Shown: positions 7,100-13,815 of the stretch, one piece after another
Numbering within the stretch: position 1 is the stretch's first letter
Layout of the letters: every line of letters begins with the position of its first letter
Origin: Oligoflexia bacterium
GTDB taxonomy: Bacteria > Bdellovibrionota > UBA1018
Reading direction: 5' to 3'
NCBI GenBank assembly: GCA_903854365.1
Contig: CAINWE010000047.1
Coordinates: forward strand, 1 to 14,730
Length of the DNA stretch: 14,730 nt
Notes under the pieces: model-generated
The model's database searches: none
Told to the model about the DNA's origin: nothing
Seen by the model: the letters and a program-made list of their open reading frames with translations, nothing else
Translations under genes and position numbers: made by a program

Positions 7100-8387
7100 A
7101 GTCGATTTTCATCGAAGTGATAGTGATCCCAGAATCCGGAGGGGCAGCCGGGACTCCGTTGACCGGAGGGGCAGGGGCTTGCGGTTCTGCCAGAGTGACC
7201 CAAGCTTGCAGCGTTCGAGTCGCTGAGTTGACGGTGGCTTGGACCGTAATTTTAAAAAGTCTCTCGTCGGTAATCAATTGTACTTGCCTCTTTTTTAGAG
7301 CGTCCTTAAGTTCATCGACTAGCTTTGGTTTTTCTCGATAGGCCGATACCGATTTGAGTAGATAACCATAAAAATCATCGCCGGTCTTAAAATAGTTATC
7401 AGCTGAATCGGAGTCACGAAATTTAAAAAAAGCATCGACCTCTTGAGCGGTGATTTTGGGAGCGAGAGTTCGAAGAACGCCTTCTCGCATCATATTGATG
7501 TTGATTGCGGAGGTTAAACTACTTGTGAAATGGGGAGCAAAAACCTGATACAGGTCTTCATCGAGCGTGGAGAGGTTGTGGAGTTCCGAAACTGAGTAGA
7601 AAGGCGCCCTTTTCATGGGGATCAGGTCGCGGCTCGGGGAAGATTGACGATCATATCGGCGGTCCGTCCAAGCTGCGATTTGATCGACGAGCTCCGGAAT
7701 TCGCAAATCTCGGTAAGTAGCTAGAAAGTCAGGATCGCTTTCGGCTTTTTGGGTAAGGATCAGGTTGAGGGTTTCTGCGAGGCCTTCACGAGCTTGCGCT
7801 GCGGCCTGACTCGGGTCTGTGACAGGCGACGGTTGTCCGGTTTGATTTCCGGGTTGTCCTCCTGGGGAGGGAGGATTACTGGGTGCGGGCGCGGGTCCAA
7901 ACCCAGGCACAATCGAGTTCAAATTATATTTTGCTGATTCAGATTCGATGGTCGCTGAGAATGTCCCATCGATGCCTACTTCTTTTTGGAATTTCTTAAG
8001 GAGGTCACGGTCCGCCGGAGTGATGCCCGGCACGTCAGTGGGGATGGGATAAAAGAACGGAAAACTCCAGACTTTTTCGACGAGTGATTTAGGGACGAGT
8101 GAGTTGGCACCCGGCATCGCCTTTTCCATGTTGCCGACAAATTTTTGAATGTTGAGATAGGCTTTGAGGCGGAGCAGCGAGAGTTTGAGCCCACTTTTAG
8201 CGAGGTAATGGGCTTGGGCTTGATCGAGCCCTCCGTAGGCCACTGCCTGACTCACTTGGGTAATATAGACGAAATCGGTGACGAGGATGGAAAGAATGCC
8301 CACGGATGCAAGCACCATAAATAATGCGATGCCTTGCGTGTCACGCCCTAAGCGAGAACCATTTTTAAAGAGTCGCTGGAAGTCCAT
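7098..8387 (-). CDS. gspK: GspK, minor pseudopilin (tip)
   Basis: This 429-residue large minor pseudopilin is the tip subunit in the family model. A 19-residue leader ends QG, followed by IALFMVLASVGILSILV. Mature position 5 is Met rather than Glu, which is the known hallmark of GspK. The body contains IESESAKYNLN, matching the family's I-x-D/E-x-x-G-K-x-N-L-N pattern, and later IAAWTDRRYD. A Pro/Gly/Gln-rich linker occupies about residues 161-192. The start at ATG 8387 is preferred because GGAG lies 10 nt upstream and the leader is of normal size. The longer frame needs a TTG at 8426 and overlaps gspJ by 62 nt. With the chosen start the overlap is 23 nt. The gene ends 14 nt before gspL. Confidence 0.92.
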   Translation of the reverse strand: MDFQRLFKNGSRLGRDTQGIALFMVLASVGILSILVTDFVYITQVSQAVAYGGLDQAQAHYLAKSGLKLSLLRLKAYLNIQKFVGNMEKAMPGANSLVPKSLVEKVWSFPFFYPIPTDVPGITPADRDLLKKFQKEVGIDGTFSATIESESAKYNLNSIVPGFGPAPAPSNPPSPGGQPGNQTGQPSPVTDPSQAAAQAREGLAETLNLILTQKAESDPDFLATYRDLRIPELVDQIAAWTDRRYDRQSSPSRDLIPMKRAPFYSVSELHNLSTLDEDLYQVFAPHFTSSLTSAININMMREGVLRTLAPKITAQEVDAFFKFRDSDSADNYFKTGDDFYGYLLKSVSAYREKPKLVDELKDALKKRQVQLITDERLFKITVQATVNSATRTLQAWVTLAEPQAPAPPVNGVPAAPPDSGITITSMKID

Positions 8388-9246
8388 GGCTCGGAATCTC
8401 CGGTCTAAATTTAAATCTTCCTTCAAACGATAGTTGTTTTGAGCCGACTACTTCAAGATCAATCACGATCAGGTCGGGAAAAGTAAATCGAGGCTGATCC
8501 TGATCGCTATCCCAGGTTCTGACGGTTTTCCAGCCGTTCCCGTCTTTAAAGAGGTATGAAATCTTGAAGGTCTTAACCCCATGCAAAAGTTCAAAAGTTT
8601 GGAGTTGAGGATCGCTGCGATCGTCGCGATTGAATGCATTGTTGCTTTCCGTCTTGACTAAAATCGAAGTCTCCTTGAGCTCCGAATCATTTTTTTCGCG
8701 CTTAAGCTCATAAGCGATTTTGGCGAATTCAGAGCCCGGGCTATCTCGATAGATTCGGGTGTAGGACAGTGAGACAAACGAAAGCTTGTTTTCGGTGCCG
8801 ATCATGCGAGAGGGTCTGACTCCAAACTCATTGATCGCTGGAGACCAGTATTGGTAGGGAAATTGGAGGTCCTCGCCGGGAAGGCTCGGGATCACAGGGT
8901 GCTGTTGTTGGATAGTAGTCATCTTATCCTTCGGAATCAGGACAGTGGGCGAATACATCAGGGAGATATCTCGTTGAACGATCGACATTGCTAACCGGAT
9001 CGTATTGTAGAAAGTTCCCTCAGCTCCGAGGACATCGCGCAATCGATAGGTTTCTACGGTGGCCTGATAAATTCCGTAGCTAATAAAAACAAGAATTGCC
9101 ATGGCAATGAGAACCTCGATCAGCGTGAAGCCAGCGTGTTGCTTCGGAACTGATTGACTCGGCAAAAGCCTGGGTTCGTGTCCCCGGAAGAAGTGCTTTT
9201 TGAGGCGATGTCGCAGGTTACTGGAGCAGGGGATTAAAGTCGGCAT
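8365..9246 (-). CDS. gspJ: GspJ, minor pseudopilin
   Basis: This 293-residue minor pseudopilin is expected to cap the pseudopilus with GspI and GspK. Cleavage is predicted after Gly39 (HAG before FTLIEVLIAMAILVFISYGIY), with Glu44 at mature position 5. The next segment, with ETYRLRD and a later VQRDISLMYSP, resembles the GspJ LxxDxxxx pattern. The body is beta-rich and longer than the usual 200 or so residues. The 39-residue leader is unusually long. The ATG at 9246 is preceded by GGTGGA at suitable spacing. An internal TTG twelve codons before the cleavage site would give a short leader but has weaker upstream sequence. The start lies 29 nt inside gspI, as expected for coupled genes. J is assigned by order and motif. 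Confidence 0.91.
   Translation of the reverse strand: MPTLIPCSSNLRHRLKKHFFRGHEPRLLPSQSVPKQHAGFTLIEVLIAMAILVFISYGIYQATVETYRLRDVLGAEGTFYNTIRLAMSIVQRDISLMYSPTVLIPKDKMTTIQQQHPVIPSLPGEDLQFPYQYWSPAINEFGVRPSRMIGTENKLSFVSLSYTRIYRDSPGSEFAKIAYELKREKNDSELKETSILVKTESNNAFNRDDRSDPQLQTFELLHGVKTFKISYLFKDGNGWKTVRTWDSDQDQPRFTFPDLIVIDLEVVGSKQLSFEGRFKFRPEIPSHGLPATL
8398..8401 (-). promoter_or_regulatory. Shine-Dalgarno that supports the gspK ATG
   Basis: The minus strand reads GGAG ten bases before the ATG at 8387. This favours that start over the in-frame TTG at 8426, which has no comparable site close by. Confidence 0.5.
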
Positions 9247-9781
9247 TCAGATCCACCCAGAAAGTTGAAATCGAGTAGCTTTGTTCTTTTGTGCCTTGCT
9301 TCCATAAGACCGTGACCGTGATCTCTCGGAGAGCGTTCGAGAAAAAACGACTCACGGCTTGGGACATTTGGTCAGCACCCATCGGCGAATTTCCCGGAGA
9401 CCCGAGACCTCCTCTTTTTTCTTCGGCAGCTTTCGCGCCGCTCATTCCCATGAGATTAGGGAAGTTGATTTCTTTGACGGTGGTTTTCCAACTATAGCTG
9501 TCGTAAGGAGAGTCAAACTTGCCGGTCTGTTCTTTTTGAACTTCGGTGAATTTTAATCCTTGGACTTTGTATTCAAGTTCGACCATTTGGTTTTTAGCGA
9601 GCATTCCGACGATATTCATCTGCTTAGCTCGAGTGGTAGCGTTAATGCTTCCACTTTCTACCGCTAAAATCGAGGAAAACGCCAAGGTCATAATCGCCAA
9701 TGCAAAAACGACCTCGATCAAAGTAAAGCCGTCCGATGCTCCGGGAGATCGGATGAATCTTTTAGTGTCCAAAGATTTCAT
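9218..9781 (-). CDS. gspI: GspI, minor pseudopilin
   Basis: This 187-residue minor pseudopilin would be a tip-complex component that partners GspJ and GspK. An 18-residue leader ends DG (cleavage after Gly18) before FTLIEVVFALAIMTLAF, with Glu23 at mature position 5. The following segment has AKNQMVELEYKVQG, close to the GspI pattern of A-x-N-x-x-x-E shortly after the helix. The C-terminus ITVTVLWKQGTKEQSYSIST is the usual GspI beta hairpin. A Gly/Ser/Met-rich insertion at about residues 108-142 explains the length above the common size of about 125 residues. A strong Shine-Dalgarno GGAGG sits directly before the ATG inside the end of gspH. The gene overlaps gspJ by 29 nt. Confidence 0.92.
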   Translation of the reverse strand: MKSLDTKRFIRSPGASDGFTLIEVVFALAIMTLAFSSILAVESGSINATTRAKQMNIVGMLAKNQMVELEYKVQGLKFTEVQKEQTGKFDSPYDSYSWKTTVKEINFPNLMGMSGAKAAEEKRGGLGSPGNSPMGADQMSQAVSRFFSNALREITVTVLWKQGTKEQSYSISTFWVDLNADFNPLLQ

Positions 9782-10385
9782 TTCCCTCCACCCGTCGATT
9801 GTAAAGATCGGTTGTTCCTAGCAGCGCCGTAATCACGAGAGATGCCTGGTGTTTAGACGAATCTTTTAAGTAGATCACGGTCTGTTCGGATAATCCGGAC
9901 GGGAAAAAGTGGGAATAGGCGGTCCCGGTCGTGAGTGGTTCGACATTCAGAGGGCCGAGAATCCCCTCATAGGTCACTCCTCTGGGGAGACTGACTTTTT
10001 TTCGCGTAATCGATTTGTCCATCGCAAACTCAGAGTGTGTATCTTGCGCGGCATTGAAAGAGGATTGAAGTTTCTTTTTTCGCTCCGCTTTTTCAAGGCT
10101 AGACTTGGTGTTGAGCAGGACCTGAGGTGGGCCCGATTCGACCCAATAGGTGTTCTCCTTAAGATCATAGGCCATGCGGTAGACTCTACCTGTGATCAGG
10201 GCCGAGTTATAGGCTTCCTTAATTCGACTGGCTAGGTCTCGCGCCGCCGAGTTGATGGAAACCTGAAAGTAACTCGAGACCGTGGGCAAGGCGACGGTCA
10301 TCATCAGAACGATGATCCCGAGCACAACGAGTACTTCAATTAAGGAGAATCCCTTGGAGTGTTTCACGTGACCGGTAAAGTTCAT
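9762..10385 (-). CDS. gspH: GspH, minor pseudopilin
   Basis: This 207-residue minor pseudopilin of the GspH/FimT type is expected in the pseudopilus tip complex with I, J and K. A 12-residue leader ends KG (cleavage after Gly12), followed by FSLIEVLVVLGIIVLMM with Glu at mature position 5 (Glu17). The downstream pattern of small helical residues (NSAARDLASRIKEAYNSALI, then a beta-rich YRMAYDLKENTYWVE) is typical of GspH. A charged, lysine-rich insertion at about residues 90-130 makes it longer than common GspH proteins of about 170 residues. The ATG shares bases with the gspG stop (TAATG), and the 3' end overlaps gspI by 20 nt. The H assignment rests on the pilin motif and on gene order; the family diverges fast. 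Confidence 0.9.
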   Translation of the reverse strand: MNFTGHVKHSKGFSLIEVLVVLGIIVLMMTVALPTVSSYFQVSINSAARDLASRIKEAYNSALITGRVYRMAYDLKENTYWVESGPPQVLLNTKSSLEKAERKKKLQSSFNAAQDTHSEFAMDKSITRKKVSLPRGVTYEGILGPLNVEPLTTGTAYSHFFPSGLSEQTVIYLKDSSKHQASLVITALLGTTDLYNRRVEGNEIFGH

Positions 10386-10840
10386 TAATCGTCAAGGTGA
10401 TCCGAGTCGATTTGTTTATTGAGACGCTCTTTGGCACCTAAGGACTTGATGACGTAGTGATTGCCGTCGGACGAAAAGTCATATTCTTTGTCCCAGGGGT
10501 CCTTAGGGATTTTCTTGTCTTTGATAAAACCGTCTGGATCAAAGTTTTTGCATTGAAGGGTAGGTGGAGCTTTGATGAGCGCATCCATGCCCTCTTCGGT
10601 GGTCGGATATCGACCACAAACACGACGGAAATCATCTAAAATGACCCCGAGTTGTCGGATCTGGATCCGGGTTGCGCTGAGCTTTGACTCATCGTAGCGT
10701 TTCATGACGTTGGTTCCGACAAAGCTCATGATCAGAGCAATGATGGCTAACACGATCATCATTTCGATCAAGCTGAACCCTTCGGTATGGTTGCGGCTAG
10801 ACTCGAGTCGGGTTCTGAGCCAGAATTTTTTTTGATTCAT
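10385..10840 (-). CDS. gspG: GspG, major pseudopilin
   Basis: This 151-residue major pseudopilin should build the periplasmic pseudopilus shaft after processing by a prepilin peptidase. A 21-residue basic leader ends in Gly21, followed by FSLIEMMIVLAIIALIM with the assembly Glu at mature position 5 (Glu26). The GspG signatures YPTTEEGMDALIKAPP (79-94) and DPWDKEY (114-120) follow; in most relatives the second reads DPWGxxY. The C-terminal loop that binds calcium in PulG-type proteins (consensus GADG...GG...D) is here GAKERLNKQIDSD, so its Gly-rich core is missing, although Asp145, Asp147, Asp150 and Asp151 remain nearby. Two cysteines, Cys75 and Cys97, could form a disulfide. A clear Shine-Dalgarno AGGAGA lies upstream. 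The stop overlaps the gspH start as TAATG. Confidence 0.96.
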   Translation of the reverse strand: MNQKKFWLRTRLESSRNHTEGFSLIEMMIVLAIIALIMSFVGTNVMKRYDESKLSATRIQIRQLGVILDDFRRVCGRYPTTEEGMDALIKAPPTLQCKNFDPDGFIKDKKIPKDPWDKEYDFSSDGNHYVIKSLGAKERLNKQIDSDHLDD

Positions 10841-10864
10841 AGACTTCTCCTTTGTTTCTATCGT

Positions 10865-12088
10865 TTAACGTTGGTTGAGATTCATCATTTCCATGAGAGG
10901 CATAAAAACCGAAAGCACGATAAAGCCGACTGAAAGACCCATTCCTACAATCATGAGCGGCTCGAGCAGGCTAGTCATGGCGTCGATTTTAGTGTTCACT
11001 TGCTCTTCGTAAGTCTCTGCGATGCTCTTGAGCATTTCGGGGAGTTCGCCGGTTCTCTCTCCGATGGAAATCATGTGAGTCATCATGGGCGGAAACTCAC
11101 CACTGCGACGAAGGGGGTCTGCAATGGATTGACCTTCCGTGATGTTTTCTTTCGCCGTGGCGATTGCCTTGGCGATAGGTACATTGCCTACCAGATTTTT
11201 AGCGATGTTCATACTGGTGAGAATGGGCACGCCACTGTCCAAAAGCGTAGCCATGGTGCTTGAAAAACGGGTGACTGCCACCATGCGAACTAATGGACCA
11301 GCGATCGGAATTTTTAGGGTGAACGCGTCCCATTTGGGTCGGCCGGTTTCCGAGTTGATGTAACGTCGAAAACTCCAAACGGAGATAGCGATCCCTGAAA
11401 TCCAAAGGTACCATCCATTGACGATCGAGTTACTCACGGCCATGAGATATTGGGTGAGTAGCGGAATCGGCTTATTCATGGAATCAAAGATTTTCATGAG
11501 CTTGGGGATGACGAAGGTAAAAATGGCTAGCATGAGGCTAAAGGAGACGATCATCATCAGTACCGGGTAGGTCATCCCACTGATGACCTTACTTCGGAGT
11601 CGCATCTGAGCTTCTTTGAGATCGGCGAGTCGAACCAGGACCAAGCTCAAGGTTCCGGAGCTTTCTCCGGCTTCGATCATGTTTACGAAAATCGTATCAA
11701 AAATTTTTGGGTGATGACCGGTAGCCTTTGCCAAGCTCGATCCTTCGTTAACGTCTTGACGAACGTGAGAAAGGATAACCTTGAGCTTTTCGTTCTCAGT
11801 TTGGTCCACTAAGGCGCTCAAGGCTTCGACTAAGGGAATATTTGCTTTGACTAAGCTCGCCAGTTGGCGAGTCATCATTGTAATCTCTTGGGCGCTGACT
11901 CGGTTGCCGAAAAACGGGATATTCACAGCATTTTTTTGCTGAAGCGAAGTCTTTTCGCTGATTTCGGTAATCATCAAGCCTTGCTTTTTGAGCTTAGCCC
12001 GAGCTGCTTTTTGGCTCTCAGCCTCTACGATTCCCTTCTGATTTCTACCGTTGGGCTCTAAGGCTTTGTATTCATAGATGGGAGCCAT
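10865..12088 (-). CDS. gspF: GspF, T2SS inner-membrane platform protein
   Basis: This 407-residue polytopic protein is the core of the inner-membrane assembly platform. It links the GspE motor to pseudopilin insertion. The N-terminus IYEYKALEPNGRNQKG is the standard GspF/PilC opening. Two homologous cytoplasmic T2SSF domains carry the paired motifs IEAGESSGTL (about 139-148) and SIGERTGELPEML (about 341-353). Hydrophobic spans lie at about 172-195, 222-240 and 376-396, giving the usual three-helix topology. Length and motif order are normal with no sign of damage. The ATG is 2 nt after the gspE stop, and the gene is followed after 24 nt by gspG. PilC of type IV pili is the related alternative; the neighbours decide for GspF. 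Confidence 0.97.
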   Translation of the reverse strand: MAPIYEYKALEPNGRNQKGIVEAESQKAARAKLKKQGLMITEISEKTSLQQKNAVNIPFFGNRVSAQEITMMTRQLASLVKANIPLVEALSALVDQTENEKLKVILSHVRQDVNEGSSLAKATGHHPKIFDTIFVNMIEAGESSGTLSLVLVRLADLKEAQMRLRSKVISGMTYPVLMMIVSFSLMLAIFTFVIPKLMKIFDSMNKPIPLLTQYLMAVSNSIVNGWYLWISGIAISVWSFRRYINSETGRPKWDAFTLKIPIAGPLVRMVAVTRFSSTMATLLDSGVPILTSMNIAKNLVGNVPIAKAIATAKENITEGQSIADPLRRSGEFPPMMTHMISIGERTGELPEMLKSIAETYEEQVNTKIDAMTSLLEPLMIVGMGLSVGFIVLSVFMPLMEMMNLNQR

Positions 12089-12090
12089 GT

Positions 12091-13815
12091 TTACACCTCA
12101 GCGTGAGTAGCTCGCATGAGCTCATCGATCGTGGTTTTGCCTTGGAGTACTTTTTGGACGCCGTCTTCGCGGAGGGTGTCCATCCCGGCGTCGATGGCAG
12201 CTTTTTTAATCGTTCCAGCATCGGAATTTTTTACGATGAGACTGCGGATGGTGTCATCGACGATCATGAGTTCGTGGATGACAGTTCTCCCTGAGTATCC
12301 GCTTTGTGAACAGGAGGTGCACCCTGTGGCTTTGAAGATCGTCGCATCGGGTGGAATCTTCTTGAGTCCCAATTCTTCCATCTCAAAGGCGGTAGGCTGA
12401 TGAGGTTCGCGGCACTTCACGCAGACCCGTCGGATCAGTCGTTGAGCGATGATGCCAAGGACCGAGCTGGCGACGAGGAAGGGTTCGACTCCCATATCGA
12501 TCAAGCGTGTAGCTGCTCCAGCAGCGTCATTAGTATGGAGAGTCGATAGAACCAAGTGTCCGGTCAGAGAGGCATTGATCGCGATTTCTGCGGTTTCCTT
12601 ATCTCGAATTTCACCGACCATGATGATGTCTGGATTTTGTCGCAGAAAGGCTCTCAGCGCTCGCGCAAAGGTCAGGTCAATCTTTGCATTGACTTGTACC
12701 TGGTTAATTCCTGGAATTTGATACTCAATGGGATCTTCGACCGTCATGATGTTTCGGGTCGGGCTATTGAGTTTGACTAAGCAGGCGGAGAGTGTGGTTG
12801 ATTTTCCGCTCCCAGTGGGTCCGGTGACTAGAATAATGCCGTACTTTCTGAAGATGAGCTTCTCGACTGCCTTCGAGCTCTCTGGAGAAAAGCCCAGTTG
12901 TTCGAGCTGGAGCACGGTGCCGGTTTGCTCGAGGATACGCATGACCAGTCGCTCGCCAAAATTCGTAGGGACGGTTGAAAGACGGATGTCGACATCCTTA
13001 CCTGCGATCTTAATCTTGATACGTCCATCTTGGGGAAGTCGTTTTTCTGCAATGTCGAGGGTGCCCATGACCTTCACTCGGGAGGAGATCGCAGCGTGGG
13101 CGCGCTTGGGCTGCCGGATAATATCGTATAAGATTCCGTCAATGCGGAAGCGAACGACAAACTCTTTCTCGAAGGGTTCAATATGAATATCGGAGGCCTT
13201 CTCTTTGACAGCGCGAAACAGGAGCGAATTCACGAATTTAATGACTGGGGCATCGTCCTCGGTAGCCTCCAAGATATCGATGGGGCCTTCTAGGTCGTAG
13301 GATTCATCAAACTCGCCACTGATATTGTCGACGATATTCGAAGTGTTTTTTTCATAAACTCGGTTGATGGCTTCTTGAATCTTTGCGCTTGAGCTGGCAA
13401 CTAGTTTGACGTTCGATCCGATCAGAACCTTGAGATCCGCAGTCAAGGTAGGGTCGAAGGGATTAGAGACGGCCACGGTGAGAATACTTCCCTTGGGCCC
13501 TTCCTCTTGGGAAAGAGGGATGATCTCTTTTGCCTTGGCGTAGTTGATCGGGATTCGATCGACGAGAGCGGGTGGAATGTCGCCTGCCCGAAAATCTTCC
13601 AAAAACGGCACCCCGATTTGGGCGCAGAGTACGCGCGTGAGATCGAGCGGGCTGATCAGATTTTTACGGACGAGGATCTCCCCGAGTAGGCCTCCTTCGG
13701 CCTTCTGGAGTTCAAGAGCCTCCTGGAGTTGCTCTGACTTAAGTGGGGTGACTTTCATCAGGAGCTCTCCGACTTTGGCAGAGTAATCGATGAGTTTGGT
13801 GACGTTGATGCTCAT
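12091..13815 (-). CDS. gspE: GspE, T2SS assembly ATPase
   Basis: This 574-residue cytoplasmic hexameric ATPase powers pseudopilus extension and contacts GspL and GspF. Residues about 14-150 form an N1/MshEN-like domain with two tandem 24-residue motifs (K14-Q37 and L43-Q66). The catalytic part has Walker A GPTGSGKS (332-339, Lys338), Walker B DIIMVGE (396-402, Glu402) followed by IRDKETAEIA, and a His-box segment HLVLSTLHTNDA. A four-cysteine zinc site sits at C465/C468 and C499/C502, as in GspE and PilB ATPases. The length is usual for the family. The ATG start overlaps the gspD stop (ATGA) and the gene ends 2 nt before gspF. In a T2SS cluster GspE is favoured over PilB. Both 24-residue motifs lack the consensus Arg and central Gly used for cyclic-di-GMP binding in MshE. 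Confidence 0.97.
   Translation of the reverse strand: MSINVTKLIDYSAKVGELLMKVTPLKSEQLQEALELQKAEGGLLGEILVRKNLISPLDLTRVLCAQIGVPFLEDFRAGDIPPALVDRIPINYAKAKEIIPLSQEEGPKGSILTVAVSNPFDPTLTADLKVLIGSNVKLVASSSAKIQEAINRVYEKNTSNIVDNISGEFDESYDLEGPIDILEATEDDAPVIKFVNSLLFRAVKEKASDIHIEPFEKEFVVRFRIDGILYDIIRQPKRAHAAISSRVKVMGTLDIAEKRLPQDGRIKIKIAGKDVDIRLSTVPTNFGERLVMRILEQTGTVLQLEQLGFSPESSKAVEKLIFRKYGIILVTGPTGSGKSTTLSACLVKLNSPTRNIMTVEDPIEYQIPGINQVQVNAKIDLTFARALRAFLRQNPDIIMVGEIRDKETAEIAINASLTGHLVLSTLHTNDAAGAATRLIDMGVEPFLVASSVLGIIAQRLIRRVCVKCREPHQPTAFEMEELGLKKIPPDATIFKATGCTSCSQSGYSGRTVIHELMIVDDTIRSLIVKNSDAGTIKKAAIDAGMDTLREDGVQKVLQGKTTIDELMRATHAEV

Noticed and set aside
7084..7203. Longer N-terminus for gspL
   Set aside because: The extra 40 codons re-read the end of gspK in another frame; the actin-fold homology starts at the ATG at 7083, which has AGGAG upstream.
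12728..13186. Plus-strand open frame of 152 codons
   Set aside because: It lies wholly antisense to the strongly conserved gspE coding frame and shows no recognisable motif; it is a shadow of gspE codon usage.
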